DNA from: Pseudomonadales bacterium
GTDB taxonomy: Bacteria > Pseudomonadota > Gammaproteobacteria > Pseudomonadales > Azotimanducaceae
Length of the DNA stretch: 6,977 bases
NCBI GenBank assembly: GCA_022448765.1
Contig: JAKUTI010000140.1
Coordinates: 1-6,977 of the forward strand
Direction: 5' to 3'
Part shown: positions 1 through 5,675 of the stretch, piece by piece
How positions within the stretch are numbered: the first letter of the stretch is position 1
Layout of the letters: each line of letters opens with the position of its first letter
Program-made: the position numbers and the translations under genes
Notes under the pieces: model-generated
Databases searched by the model: none
The model's input: only the letters and a program-made list of their open reading frames with translations
Told to the model about the DNA's origin: nothing

Positions 1-321
1 ATCCAACCGTCCCACGGCGATCCACCGGCTACCCGTCACGATAGGCAATTCGTCGAAAACAGACGCTAAACTTTCTGACGGAGCGGCTGAGACAATCGTT
101 CCAACCCGCTTGTTCATCAACAGTATTCGCGTGTTTATTGATTTCTGCGAGGGCAACTCTCGACCATCCACCGAAATGGCGTCGTCGTTCGTCACTCGCT
201 GCCCGAGCGTCGCAATTTGTCCCTCTACTAGAACGCGTCCAGCGTCTATCCAACGCTCCATTTCTCGCCGCGACCCTAGTCCGCGAGAAGAGAGTACCTT
301 CTGCAGTTTTTCGGTTTTCAA
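1..321 (-). CDS. rluB: 23S rRNA pseudouridine synthase RluB (N-terminal part, truncated by window edge)
   Basis: RluB converts a uridine of 23S rRNA helix 80 (U2605 in E. coli numbering) to pseudouridine in the cytoplasm. Only the first 107 codons are in the window. Residues 4-60 form an S4-type RNA-binding domain (EKLQKVL, GLGSRREMERWIDAGRV, then VDGREL at 51-56). The start of the catalytic domain follows, with VFDELP at 88-93 and VGRLD at 103-107. The Asp of GRLD is the family's catalytic nucleophile, and here it is the last codon visible, at bases 1-3. The start is read as TTG at 319-321 because an in-frame stop lies upstream, no ATG exists before the S4 domain, and a GGAG ribosome-binding site sits 5 bases ahead. 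It lies 13 bases after scpB and is probably the last gene of the trpS-scpA-scpB-rluB operon seen here. RluE/RluF-like relatives are less likely given the operon and N-terminal match. The C-terminal half cannot be assessed. Confidence 0.9.
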   Translation of the reverse strand, partial: MKTEKLQKVLSSRGLGSRREMERWIDAGRVLVEGQIATLGQRVTNDDAISVDGRELPSQKSINTRILLMNKRVGTIVSAAPSESLASVFDELPIVTGSRWIAVGRLD

Positions 322-334
322 AAGAGCTCCGAAC

Positions 335-1114
335 TCAATCGGGTGTCGGGAGTTTTACGACCTCTGCCAAAGGTCGCACTTCGTCATCATCTCGCTGCAG
401 ATTTAATTTGCTCGCGTCTTGACCCTCGTGCCTATCCGACTCATCACGTTCTATAGCGGAGTCTGTAACTTCGTCAATGTGTACAACGGTCTTTTTGGTA
501 CCAACCTCGGTTCTCGTTTCACAGTCATCGACAGCATCAAAAACTTCAGCAGACTCTTGGAACAAGACAGGTTCAATCAGGGCCTTTACCTCCGACAACG
601 GCGGCAAATCATCGAGCGACTTCAGATTAAAGTAATCGAGGAACCCCCTCGTCGTCGCATAAAGGGCCGGACGGCCAGGAACTTCACGATGTCCGATCTC
701 TCGAATCCAACCACGTTCCATTAGCGTCCGCATAATGTTAGTACTAACGCTTACGCCTCTGACTTCCTCGATGTCGCCACGTGTTGCCGGTTGCCGATAA
801 GCAATCAGCGCAAGGGTTTCCAACAAAGCCCTTGAGTATTTAGGCGGTTTTTGTTCCCAAAGCCGACTAATCCATTCTGACAAACCCTGACGCACTTGAA
901 ACCTGAATCCTGAGGCAACCCTCACGAGCTCGTAACCCCTGTCCGTACAGTCCGTTTCGATTTCCCCAAGCACTTCTCTCAACAGGGCTCTCGGTTCTTC
1001 ACTATCCAGATCTCCCTCAACAAATAGTCGCTCTAATTGCTCAACCGAGAGAGCTTCACCAGCCACCAAAAGGGCTGCCTCGACGATTTTCCGCACCTCT
1101 CCAATTTCCATCAT
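335..1114 (-). CDS. scpB: Segregation and condensation protein ScpB
   Basis: ScpB is the winged-helix (kite) partner of the Smc-ScpA complex, which compacts and segregates the chromosome. The 259-residue product shows two winged-helix domains. The first covers residues about 5-85 (VEAALLVAGEALSVEQLERL). The second covers about 95-165, with the family signature LALIAYRQPATRGDIEEVRG near 101-120, then GWIREIGHREVPGRPALYAT. Residues after about 185 are a charged, low-conservation tail of about 75 residues, as in many gammaproteobacterial ScpB proteins. The start ATG overlaps the scpA stop (ATGATGG arrangement) and is preceded by GGTGAGGA. Either of two adjacent ATGs (1114 or 1111) could be used; the second gives better spacing from AGGA. 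Translational coupling to scpA fits with the two proteins being made in stoichiometric complex. Confidence 0.95.
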   Translation of the reverse strand: MMEIGEVRKIVEAALLVAGEALSVEQLERLFVEGDLDSEEPRALLREVLGEIETDCTDRGYELVRVASGFRFQVRQGLSEWISRLWEQKPPKYSRALLETLALIAYRQPATRGDIEEVRGVSVSTNIMRTLMERGWIREIGHREVPGRPALYATTRGFLDYFNLKSLDDLPPLSEVKALIEPVLFQESAEVFDAVDDCETRTEVGTKKTVVHIDEVTDSAIERDESDRHEGQDASKLNLQRDDDEVRPLAEVVKLPTPD

Positions 1115-1983
1115 TCCTCACCTTCTATCGCATCGCTCCTCGCGCTTACGTAAATCGGCGAATAGGGCTCACTTTGAGAGATATAAACCAAGCCTTCCCG
1201 CAATAACTCGAGTAAGGCTAGAAACGTTACAACGATACCCCTTCGCCCCTCCTGGACTTCGAAAAGTTCCCAAAATTCGATAAAACTGCTGGCTTCTGTT
1301 ATTCGTTCGAGCACTTTCGACATTCTCTCTCTAACCGAGAGCGGTTCCGCCACAACCGAATGGCGTTTGTATAGGTCGGCCCGATTAAGGACTTCGGAAA
1401 GTGCGATCGCCAATTCACGAAAGTCCACTCTTGGATCCGAGTGTTGAACCACCAGATCCGGTCTTTCGACCTTAGCGACATGAACGTCTCGCTCGACTCG
1501 TGGCATGGCATCCATCTGAGCAGCAGCTTCTTTGAATACCTCATATTCTTGAAGACGACGGATTAGCTCTGCTCGAGGATCAGTTTCATCGTCCTCAGCA
1601 TCACGATTATGGGGAAGCAACATTCGCGATTTAATCTCGGCGAGCGTTGAAGCCATAACCAAGTACTCCCCAACTAGCTCAAGTTGAAGGACGGACATCA
1701 GTTCAATGTATTGCATGTATTGTTGCGTAATCTCGGCAACCTTGATCTCGAGAACATCAAGATTTTGTCGCCGAATGAGGTACAACAATAGATCCAGAGG
1801 TCCTTCGAAAGCCTCAAGAAACACTTGGAGCGCATCGGGAGGTATATAGAGATCGTTTGGAAGTTGTTCTACAACCTTCACTTGAACGATCGCAACGACC
1901 CCGGCGTCCGGTGTCGTTTCGTCAATTGGCTTCTCACACACCTTGTCATCCGACTGACCTGACCTACCCGAAATACCAGTCAT
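1111..1983 (-). CDS. scpA: Segregation and condensation protein ScpA (kleisin)
   Basis: ScpA is the kleisin that bridges the Smc ATPase heads and binds ScpB, acting in chromosome organisation. The 290-residue product has a roughly 45-residue N-terminal leader, then LYIPPDALQVFLEAFEGPLD (45-64), the hallmark of the ScpA N-terminal domain, followed by NLDVLEIKVAEITQQYMQYI (74-93). A C-terminal winged helix lies at about 245-282 (VVTFLALLELLREGLVYISQ). The N-terminal leader with LPNDLYIPPDA is typical of gammaproteobacterial ScpA. The first ATG overlaps the trpS stop by 4 bases (ATGA). The nearest purine-rich stretch (AGGG) is about 11 bases upstream, longer than ideal, so translation is probably coupled to trpS. 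Presence of ScpA/ScpB implies a chromosomal smc gene elsewhere and argues against a MukBEF-type enteric relative. Confidence 0.95.
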   Translation of the reverse strand: MTGISGRSGQSDDKVCEKPIDETTPDAGVVAIVQVKVVEQLPNDLYIPPDALQVFLEAFEGPLDLLLYLIRRQNLDVLEIKVAEITQQYMQYIELMSVLQLELVGEYLVMASTLAEIKSRMLLPHNRDAEDDETDPRAELIRRLQEYEVFKEAAAQMDAMPRVERDVHVAKVERPDLVVQHSDPRVDFRELAIALSEVLNRADLYKRHSVVAEPLSVRERMSKVLERITEASSFIEFWELFEVQEGRRGIVVTFLALLELLREGLVYISQSEPYSPIYVSARSDAIEGEE

Positions 1984-3194
1984 CGATATGAAATCCCTAT
2001 TGCACTTCTAACATCGTCAAGTGTTTCACGCGCAACGTCTCTCGCTGCTTCTGAACCTTCGATAATGATTGACCGCACCAGGTCGGGATTATTTTCGAAC
2101 TGCTCTGCCCGTTCGATAAATTGAGATTGTTCTTCATTTATTGCATCTATTAACGGCACTTTGCAGTCGACGCAGCCGATTCCCGCACTTCGACAACCGT
2201 CCGCAACCCAATCCTTAATATCCTGGTCTGAATAGATTTCGTGGAGTTCAAAAACGGGGCACTTGCCAGGCTCCCCTGGATCATTGCGTCGAACGCGATT
2301 TGGATCCGTTTGCATAGTTCGAATTTTCTGTTCAACAACGACCGGATCTTCCCGTAGCCGCAGCGTGTTATTTTGCGACTTAGACATCTTTTCGCCATCG
2401 AGACCAGGAACTTTCGACGAATCGGTCAACAATGCCTGGGGCTCAGGCAGGATGATTCGACCTCCCCCCTCCAGGTATCCAAAAAGGCGCTCGCGGTCAC
2501 CGATTGAGAGATTTTGCTGTTCTGCAAGCAGCGCACGAGCTCTTTCAAGGGCTTCAGTATCGCCTCTCTCGACGTAATCCTTTCGCGCCTTGCCGTAAAG
2601 TCGTGCCGGCTTTCGACCCATCTTTTTGATTGCCGCTTCTGCGAGTTCTTCAAATTGTGGCTCACGGCCGTATATGTGATTGAACCGCCTCGCTATCTCT
2701 CGACTCAGTTCCACGTGAGCGACCTGGTCGGCCCCGACGGGCACATTACCGGCGCGATAAACCAAGATATCGGCACTTTGCAGGACCGGATAACCAAGAA
2801 AACCGTAAGTATCGAGATCGAAGTCTTGCAGTCTGGTGATCTGGTCCTTGTAACTGGGTACACGCTCTAACCAACTTTTCGGAGTAACCATTGACAGCAG
2901 CAGGTGTAATTCCGCATGTTCCGGCACCCGGCTCTGGACAAAGACCGTACAAGATCCTGGGCTGATTCCAGCCGCTAGCCAGTCGATCACCGTATCGAGA
3001 GTGAACTGTTCGATATCGCCAGGCTCTTGGTAATGCGTTGTTAGCGCGTGCCAATCAGCGACAAAGAAGAAGCAGTCGTATTCGTGCTGGAGACGGATCC
3101 AGTTTTTCAGGACGCCGTGGTAATGCGCGATGTGCAGGCGGCCGGTAGGACGCATTCCCGATACGACCCGCCGTTCCGAGTCATTACTGCTCAA
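1980..3194 (-). CDS. trpS: Tryptophan--tRNA ligase
   Basis: TrpS is a class I aminoacyl-tRNA synthetase that activates tryptophan with ATP and charges tRNA-Trp in the cytoplasm. The 404-residue product has the Rossmann fold entry SGMRPTGRLHIAHYHG (12-27), in which the HIGH signature reads HIAH at 21-24. PVGADQVAHVELSREIARRF (152-171) forms part of the Trp/ATP pocket, and KMSKS is intact at 269-273. Between them lies a roughly 60-residue insertion (about 185-250) typical of the longer beta/gammaproteobacterial TrpS; E. coli TrpS is 334 residues. Three cysteines occur in DGCRSAGIGCVDCK (332-345). The start is TTG at 3192-3194, with a weak AAAGAG ribosome-binding site 6 bases upstream; the family N-terminus fits and no ATG is available. 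It is the first gene of the operon with scpA, scpB and rluB, behind a perfect TATAAT. Confidence 0.95.
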   Translation of the reverse strand: MSSNDSERRVVSGMRPTGRLHIAHYHGVLKNWIRLQHEYDCFFFVADWHALTTHYQEPGDIEQFTLDTVIDWLAAGISPGSCTVFVQSRVPEHAELHLLLSMVTPKSWLERVPSYKDQITRLQDFDLDTYGFLGYPVLQSADILVYRAGNVPVGADQVAHVELSREIARRFNHIYGREPQFEELAEAAIKKMGRKPARLYGKARKDYVERGDTEALERARALLAEQQNLSIGDRERLFGYLEGGGRIILPEPQALLTDSSKVPGLDGEKMSKSQNNTLRLREDPVVVEQKIRTMQTDPNRVRRNDPGEPGKCPVFELHEIYSDQDIKDWVADGCRSAGIGCVDCKVPLIDAINEEQSQFIERAEQFENNPDLVRSIIIEGSEAARDVARETLDDVRSAIGISYR

Positions 3195-3253
3195 AGGGAG
3201 CTCTTTGATTGTCCAAGATGTATCAATATCGTCCGTCGAACTCGAACATATGC

Positions 3254-3282
3254 ATTATAGGTAAGTCGTTGACTTCAGACCA
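3254..3282 (-). promoter_or_regulatory. Putative sigma70 promoter of the trpS-scpA-scpB-rluB operon
   Basis: Reading the minus strand, a perfect TATAAT -10 lies at 3259-3254, about 60 bases before the TTG start of trpS. At 17-base spacing the -35 position (3282-3277, TGGTCT) matches the consensus at only 3 of 6 bases, so the site may need an activator or be moderate in strength. The spacer holds an interrupted palindrome, AAGTC-GTT-GACTT (3263-3275), which could be an operator or chance. No Trp-rich leader peptide or terminator hairpin was seen before trpS. Confidence 0.45.
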
Positions 3283-3390
3283 TGATTTATAAAGAGAGCG
3301 CTTCAGATTACGGAGTCGAGACTGGACCTTAGAGCAGCTATACCCGATGATTCCCGACGGCCTACTGTATGAGCTCGCCAAACCTTCAAC

Positions 3391-3418
3391 TTGATATTCG
3401 CTTCAGCCCCAAAATGAT
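3391..3418 (+). promoter_or_regulatory. Weak candidate promoter for yciB
   Basis: TTGATA (3391-3396) matches the -35 consensus at 5 of 6 bases, and AATGAT (3413-3418) matches the -10 at 4 of 6, with 16 bases between. Transcription from it would start near 3425 and give a leader of about 65 bases before yciB. The match is modest, and such pairs occur by chance. Confidence 0.25.
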
Positions 3419-3489
3419 CACCAAATTACACACCAAGCCCGCTGCACCACGATGTACCTGACGCCCTTCTTCTTTATCTCATCCATCCT

Positions 3490-4086
3490 ATGAAAAAGTT
3501 ACTGGAAGCTTTACCTGGTTTGGTTTTCGCTGTCCTTTACTTCGGCAATTGGGCGATCACCGGCAAATGGGATATTTACTTGGCAACCGCAGGGTTAATG
3601 ATTAGTGCCTTAGTACAAGTGCTCGCCATGAAACTTTACGGATGGAAAATTTCCGCGATGATCGGACTATTTTTCTGGCTCGCGATGATTTTTGGGGGTA
3701 TGACCCTTGTTTTTCAGAACGTCGTTTTCATCCAGTGGAAACCCACCATCTTTCATTGGGGCGCTGCAACAGTGCTTTTAGGGAGTCGACTTGTAGGGAA
3801 TGGTCACTACGTTGGCAATGCGCTCGGTAGATTTCTTGCCCTCGAATTGCCCGATCGCGCCTGGAAACATCTCACCTGGGGATGGGCAGCAGGTTGGTTC
3901 GCGATGGGAGCCGCGAATCTCTACGTCGCTTACCAATTCTCGGAACAAATATGGATGGCGTATAAGCCAATCGCAGGTTTTGTTTTCACTTTCGTTTTGG
4001 TCCTTTCGAGTTATTTCTACCTACACGGAAGTCACCAATTACCAGTCGATACAGGTCCTAAACCGGCAATCAAAGAACCTAAGTAG
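3490..4086 (+). CDS. yciB: Septation protein A / inner-membrane protein YciB (IspZ family)
   Basis: YciB is a polytopic inner-membrane protein linked in enteric bacteria and Shigella to cell division and envelope synthesis; its molecular activity is not settled. The 198-residue product is strongly hydrophobic, with about five membrane segments at roughly 5-22, 29-48, 54-75, 125-148 and 158-178. Family signatures include ATAGLMISALVQVLAMKLYG (32-51), the FGG near 68-70, FIQWKPTI (80-87) and the NLYVAY motif (143-148). Length fits the family (about 180-200). The C-terminus after residue 180 is a short polar, Lys/Pro-rich tail. The ATG at 3490 is the only sensible start, but the preceding bases (ATCTCATCCATCCT) contain no Shine-Dalgarno sequence. 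It is transcribed away from trpS and followed after 71 bases by pdxJ on the same strand, perhaps cotranscribed. Confidence 0.92.
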   Translation: MKKLLEALPGLVFAVLYFGNWAITGKWDIYLATAGLMISALVQVLAMKLYGWKISAMIGLFFWLAMIFGGMTLVFQNVVFIQWKPTIFHWGAATVLLGSRLVGNGHYVGNALGRFLALELPDRAWKHLTWGWAAGWFAMGAANLYVAYQFSEQIWMAYKPIAGFVFTFVLVLSSYFYLHGSHQLPVDTGPKPAIKEPK

Positions 4087-4145
4087 ATCAATTAAAAAAT
4101 ATCCCCGCCAAACGACGCGGCTTCTCCAGTCTCGGATGGTTGGCT

Positions 4146-4150
4146 AAGGA
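4146..4150 (+). promoter_or_regulatory. Ribosome-binding site deciding the pdxJ start
   Basis: AAGGA ends 7 bases before the TTG at 4158, ideal spacing. It supports that TTG over the upstream in-frame TTG at 4140, which has no comparable site. Confidence 0.55.
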
Positions 4151-4157
4151 ACAAGTA

Positions 4158-4949
4158 TTGACGGCACTATCAGTCAATGTAAATAAAGTCGCGTGGCTAA
4201 GGAATGCGAGAGATGGATCTCGGCCCGATCTTTGCGATATGACCAGACTCATTATCGATGCCGGTGCAAACGGTATTACGATTCACCCCCGCCCGGACCA
4301 ACGTCACATTAGATCACAAGACGTATTCGATATAAGCGCCGTCGTATCGGCATTCGACGGAGTGGAATTCAATATCGAGGGCAACCCCACAGCCGGACCC
4401 ACAGAAGACGGATACCCCGGTTTTCCCCAACTTATCGAGGCAGTACAACCGGATCAATGCACTCTCGTGCCGGACGCCGAGCATCAGCTTACATCAGATC
4501 ACGGTTGGGATCTCTCCGAAGCCACAGCCTTCGATCGTGTTTCATCGTCGATCGCTAAGGCGCACGATCTCGGTATAAGAGTTAGCTTATTCATCGATCC
4601 GATTCCTGACCAAATTTCTAGGGCCCGGGATGCAGGCGCGGATCGAATAGAACTATATACGGGCCCTTACGCAGACGCTGCAGCCAAAAACGGGGTTGAA
4701 TCGAAGGAAGCCGACGAGTATTGGGAGTTATATCGGGAAGCCGTAACTCACGCGAAAGAACACGACTTAGGGGTAAACGCTGGGCACGATCTAAACCTAT
4801 ACAACCTTACCCGGTTCTGTTCAATTGGGAGCATTGACGAGGTTTCGATCGGTCATGCGCTCATCGCTGACGCGCTCGAGGTAGGTCTAGAGGTTACGGT
4901 TCAACGCTATCTTGAGGCGTTGAGCAATGCCACGTTGTTGGGCCGCTAA
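4158..4949 (+). CDS. pdxJ: Pyridoxine 5'-phosphate synthase PdxJ
   Basis: PdxJ condenses 1-deoxy-D-xylulose 5-phosphate with 3-amino-2-oxopropyl phosphate to make pyridoxine 5'-phosphate in the DXP-dependent vitamin B6 pathway. It is a cytoplasmic TIM barrel. Starting from TTG at 4158 the product has 263 residues, beginning with TALSVNVNKVA, where the family begins. Signatures are HPRPDQRHI (43-51, catalytic His43 and phosphate-binding Arg/His), FNIEGNP (71-77, catalytic Glu74), SLFIDP (143-148), ELYTGPYA (165-172), NAGHDLN (207-213, His210) and EVSIGHALIADAL near the C-terminus. The upstream in-frame TTG at 4140 would add six residues but lacks a good ribosome-binding site. Motifs HPRPDxRHI and TSDHGWD mark the PdxJ class I associate with Bacteroidetes, whereas E. 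coli has HLREDRRHI; this may reflect transfer or an old paralogue class. It is not beside recO/acpS, its usual gammaproteobacterial neighbours. Confidence 0.93.
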   Translation: MTALSVNVNKVAWLRNARDGSRPDLCDMTRLIIDAGANGITIHPRPDQRHIRSQDVFDISAVVSAFDGVEFNIEGNPTAGPTEDGYPGFPQLIEAVQPDQCTLVPDAEHQLTSDHGWDLSEATAFDRVSSSIAKAHDLGIRVSLFIDPIPDQISRARDAGADRIELYTGPYADAAAKNGVESKEADEYWELYREAVTHAKEHDLGVNAGHDLNLYNLTRFCSIGSIDEVSIGHALIADALEVGLEVTVQRYLEALSNATLLGR

Positions 4950-4956
4950 CAGCATC

Positions 4957-5514
4957 CTAAAACGCAAGCAAATCCGATTCCTTTTCGGTCAATATTCTTT
5001 CGACTTCTTCAACACGAGCATCCGTTATTTTCTGTATCTGCTCTTCAGCACGACGCCCTTCATCCTCTGTCGATTCTTTTTCCCGGACAAGTTCGCGAAC
5101 GTCAGCAATGGCATCGCGTCGTACATTTCGAATGGCTACCCGCGCATTTTCCGCATCACTTTTCGCGTGTCGTATTAAGTCGCGGCGGTTTTCCTCGGTC
5201 AACGGTGGTAATGGCAGCCGAATCGCTTCACCGGTGCCTGCTGGGGTTAAACCTAGATCACTTTTCAAAATCGCCTTCTCAATTTCCGGGCCGATGGATT
5301 TTTCCCAAGGCGTTATAACCAGTGTCCTTGCTTCCTCAACAGTAATAGATGCGACCTGATTTATAGGAGTCGAATTGCCGTAATACTCAACTTCTATTGC
5401 ATCAAGTAATGAAGGTGTTGCACGACCCGTACGAATTCTGGCAAAGGCGCTCCTTAGCGACGATACTGACTTGACCATCCGTTCGCTAGCATCCTCTTTG
5501 ATTTCGTCAAGCAT
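4957..5514 (-). CDS. frr: Ribosome recycling factor
   Basis: RRF works with EF-G to split the post-termination ribosome so that subunits can be reused. From ATG at 5514 the product is 185 residues, exactly the E. coli length, and begins MLDEIKEDASERM, in line with the family. Conserved blocks are IRTGRATPSLLD (27-38), the hinge and domain II region around 45-100, LPLPPLTEENRRDL (100-113) and RNVRRDA (129-135), which holds Arg132, known to be important in E. coli RRF. The helix bundle of domain I closes with QKITDARVEEVERIL. A longer frame from GTG at 5535 adds seven residues with no family support; AGGTG lies a few bases before the chosen ATG. It lies 161 bases after tsf with pyrH missing between, and its stop is 7 bases from the pdxJ stop, tail to tail. 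Confidence 0.96.
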   Translation of the reverse strand: MLDEIKEDASERMVKSVSSLRSAFARIRTGRATPSLLDAIEVEYYGNSTPINQVASITVEEARTLVITPWEKSIGPEIEKAILKSDLGLTPAGTGEAIRLPLPPLTEENRRDLIRHAKSDAENARVAIRNVRRDAIADVRELVREKESTEDEGRRAEEQIQKITDARVEEVERILTEKESDLLAF

Positions 5515-5546
5515 CACACACCTGTTTCCGACCACAAATCATTTGC

Positions 5547-5643
5547 CGACGTTCTCACCATGCAAGATCTTGGTCAATCCGGGCACATATCGAAGTGCCA
5601 AATATTTCCCAAGCACACTTACCTAACACGAGTGAGAACATCG
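5547..5643 (-). repeat. Long-range inverted repeat / predicted stem in the frr leader
   Basis: The arms are 5547-5559 (CGACGTTCTCACC on plus) and 5631-5643 (AGTGAGAACATCG on plus). Eleven of 13 positions are perfectly complementary, including an unbroken 8-base core. The two imperfect positions become G-U wobbles only in the minus-strand RNA, the sense of frr, giving a 13-pair stem. About 71 bases lie between the arms, with a smaller possible internal stem (AAGTG with CACTT). It may be a leader structure, or the ends of a small 97-base inserted element; no target duplication was seen. Confidence 0.4.
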
Positions 5644-5652
5644 CGAGACGTC

Positions 5653-5670
5653 AGCCCGTCCGCACGGGTT
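5653..5670 (-). other. Short GC hairpin just after tsf
   Basis: CCCGT and ACGGG pair around a four-base loop, five bases beyond the tsf stop. There is no T run on the minus strand after it, so it is not a standard intrinsic terminator. It could mark an mRNA 3' end or processing site between tsf and frr, or be chance. Confidence 0.25.
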
Positions 5671-5675
5671 CAAAT

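Larger units (their letters stand above)
3195..3489. other. Divergent intergenic region between trpS and yciB, no gene seen
   Basis: These 295 bases separate two divergently transcribed genes. I see no frame with a family match, no tRNA-like cloverleaf and no strong terminator hairpin with a T run. Short open frames crossing the left end are antisense to the trpS N-terminus. What it holds that can be supported is a probable trpS promoter at 3254-3282 and a weaker candidate for yciB at 3391-3418. Confidence 0.6.
5515..5675 (-). other. tsf-frr intergenic spacer in the place of pyrH
   Basis: The 161 bases between the tsf stop and the frr start occupy the place where pyrH (about 720 bases) normally lies. 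Reading the minus strand I see no UMP kinase remnant: the longest frame there (5641 down to 5555, 28 residues) has no UMP kinase motif and no ribosome-binding site. The spacer contains an extended inverted repeat (5547-5643) and a short GC hairpin just after tsf. No clear -35/-10 pair for frr was found, so frr may depend on readthrough from rpsB-tsf. Confidence 0.6.

Noticed and set aside
29..253. Minus-strand open frame of 74 residues
   Set aside because: It overlaps the rluB coding frame in another phase; only the rluB frame gives S4-domain and GRLD motifs.
419..724. Plus-strand open frame of about 100 residues antisense to scpB
   Set aside because: No family resemblance, and scpB on the other strand is a clear family match; a shadow frame.
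3195..3253. Possible trp leader peptide or attenuator before trpS
   Set aside because: The short frame starting ATGTTCGAG has no Trp codons and no terminator/antiterminator hairpins are visible.
3299..3406. CGCTTCAG occurring twice, 100 bases apart, in the trpS-yciB intergenic region
   Set aside because: Only 8 bases with no wider similarity or third copy; likely chance.
4087..4157. Possible terminator between yciB and pdxJ
   Set aside because: CCGC and GCGG could pair over only 4 bases and are not followed by a T run; readthrough into pdxJ is as likely.
5522..5535. Longer frr start at GTG 5535
   Set aside because: ATG at 5514 gives the standard 185-residue RRF, beginning as the family does; the extra residues have no support.
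5555..5641. Small 28-residue minus-strand frame between tsf and frr
   Set aside because: No ribosome-binding site, no UMP kinase motif and no recognisable feature; length is expected by chance.
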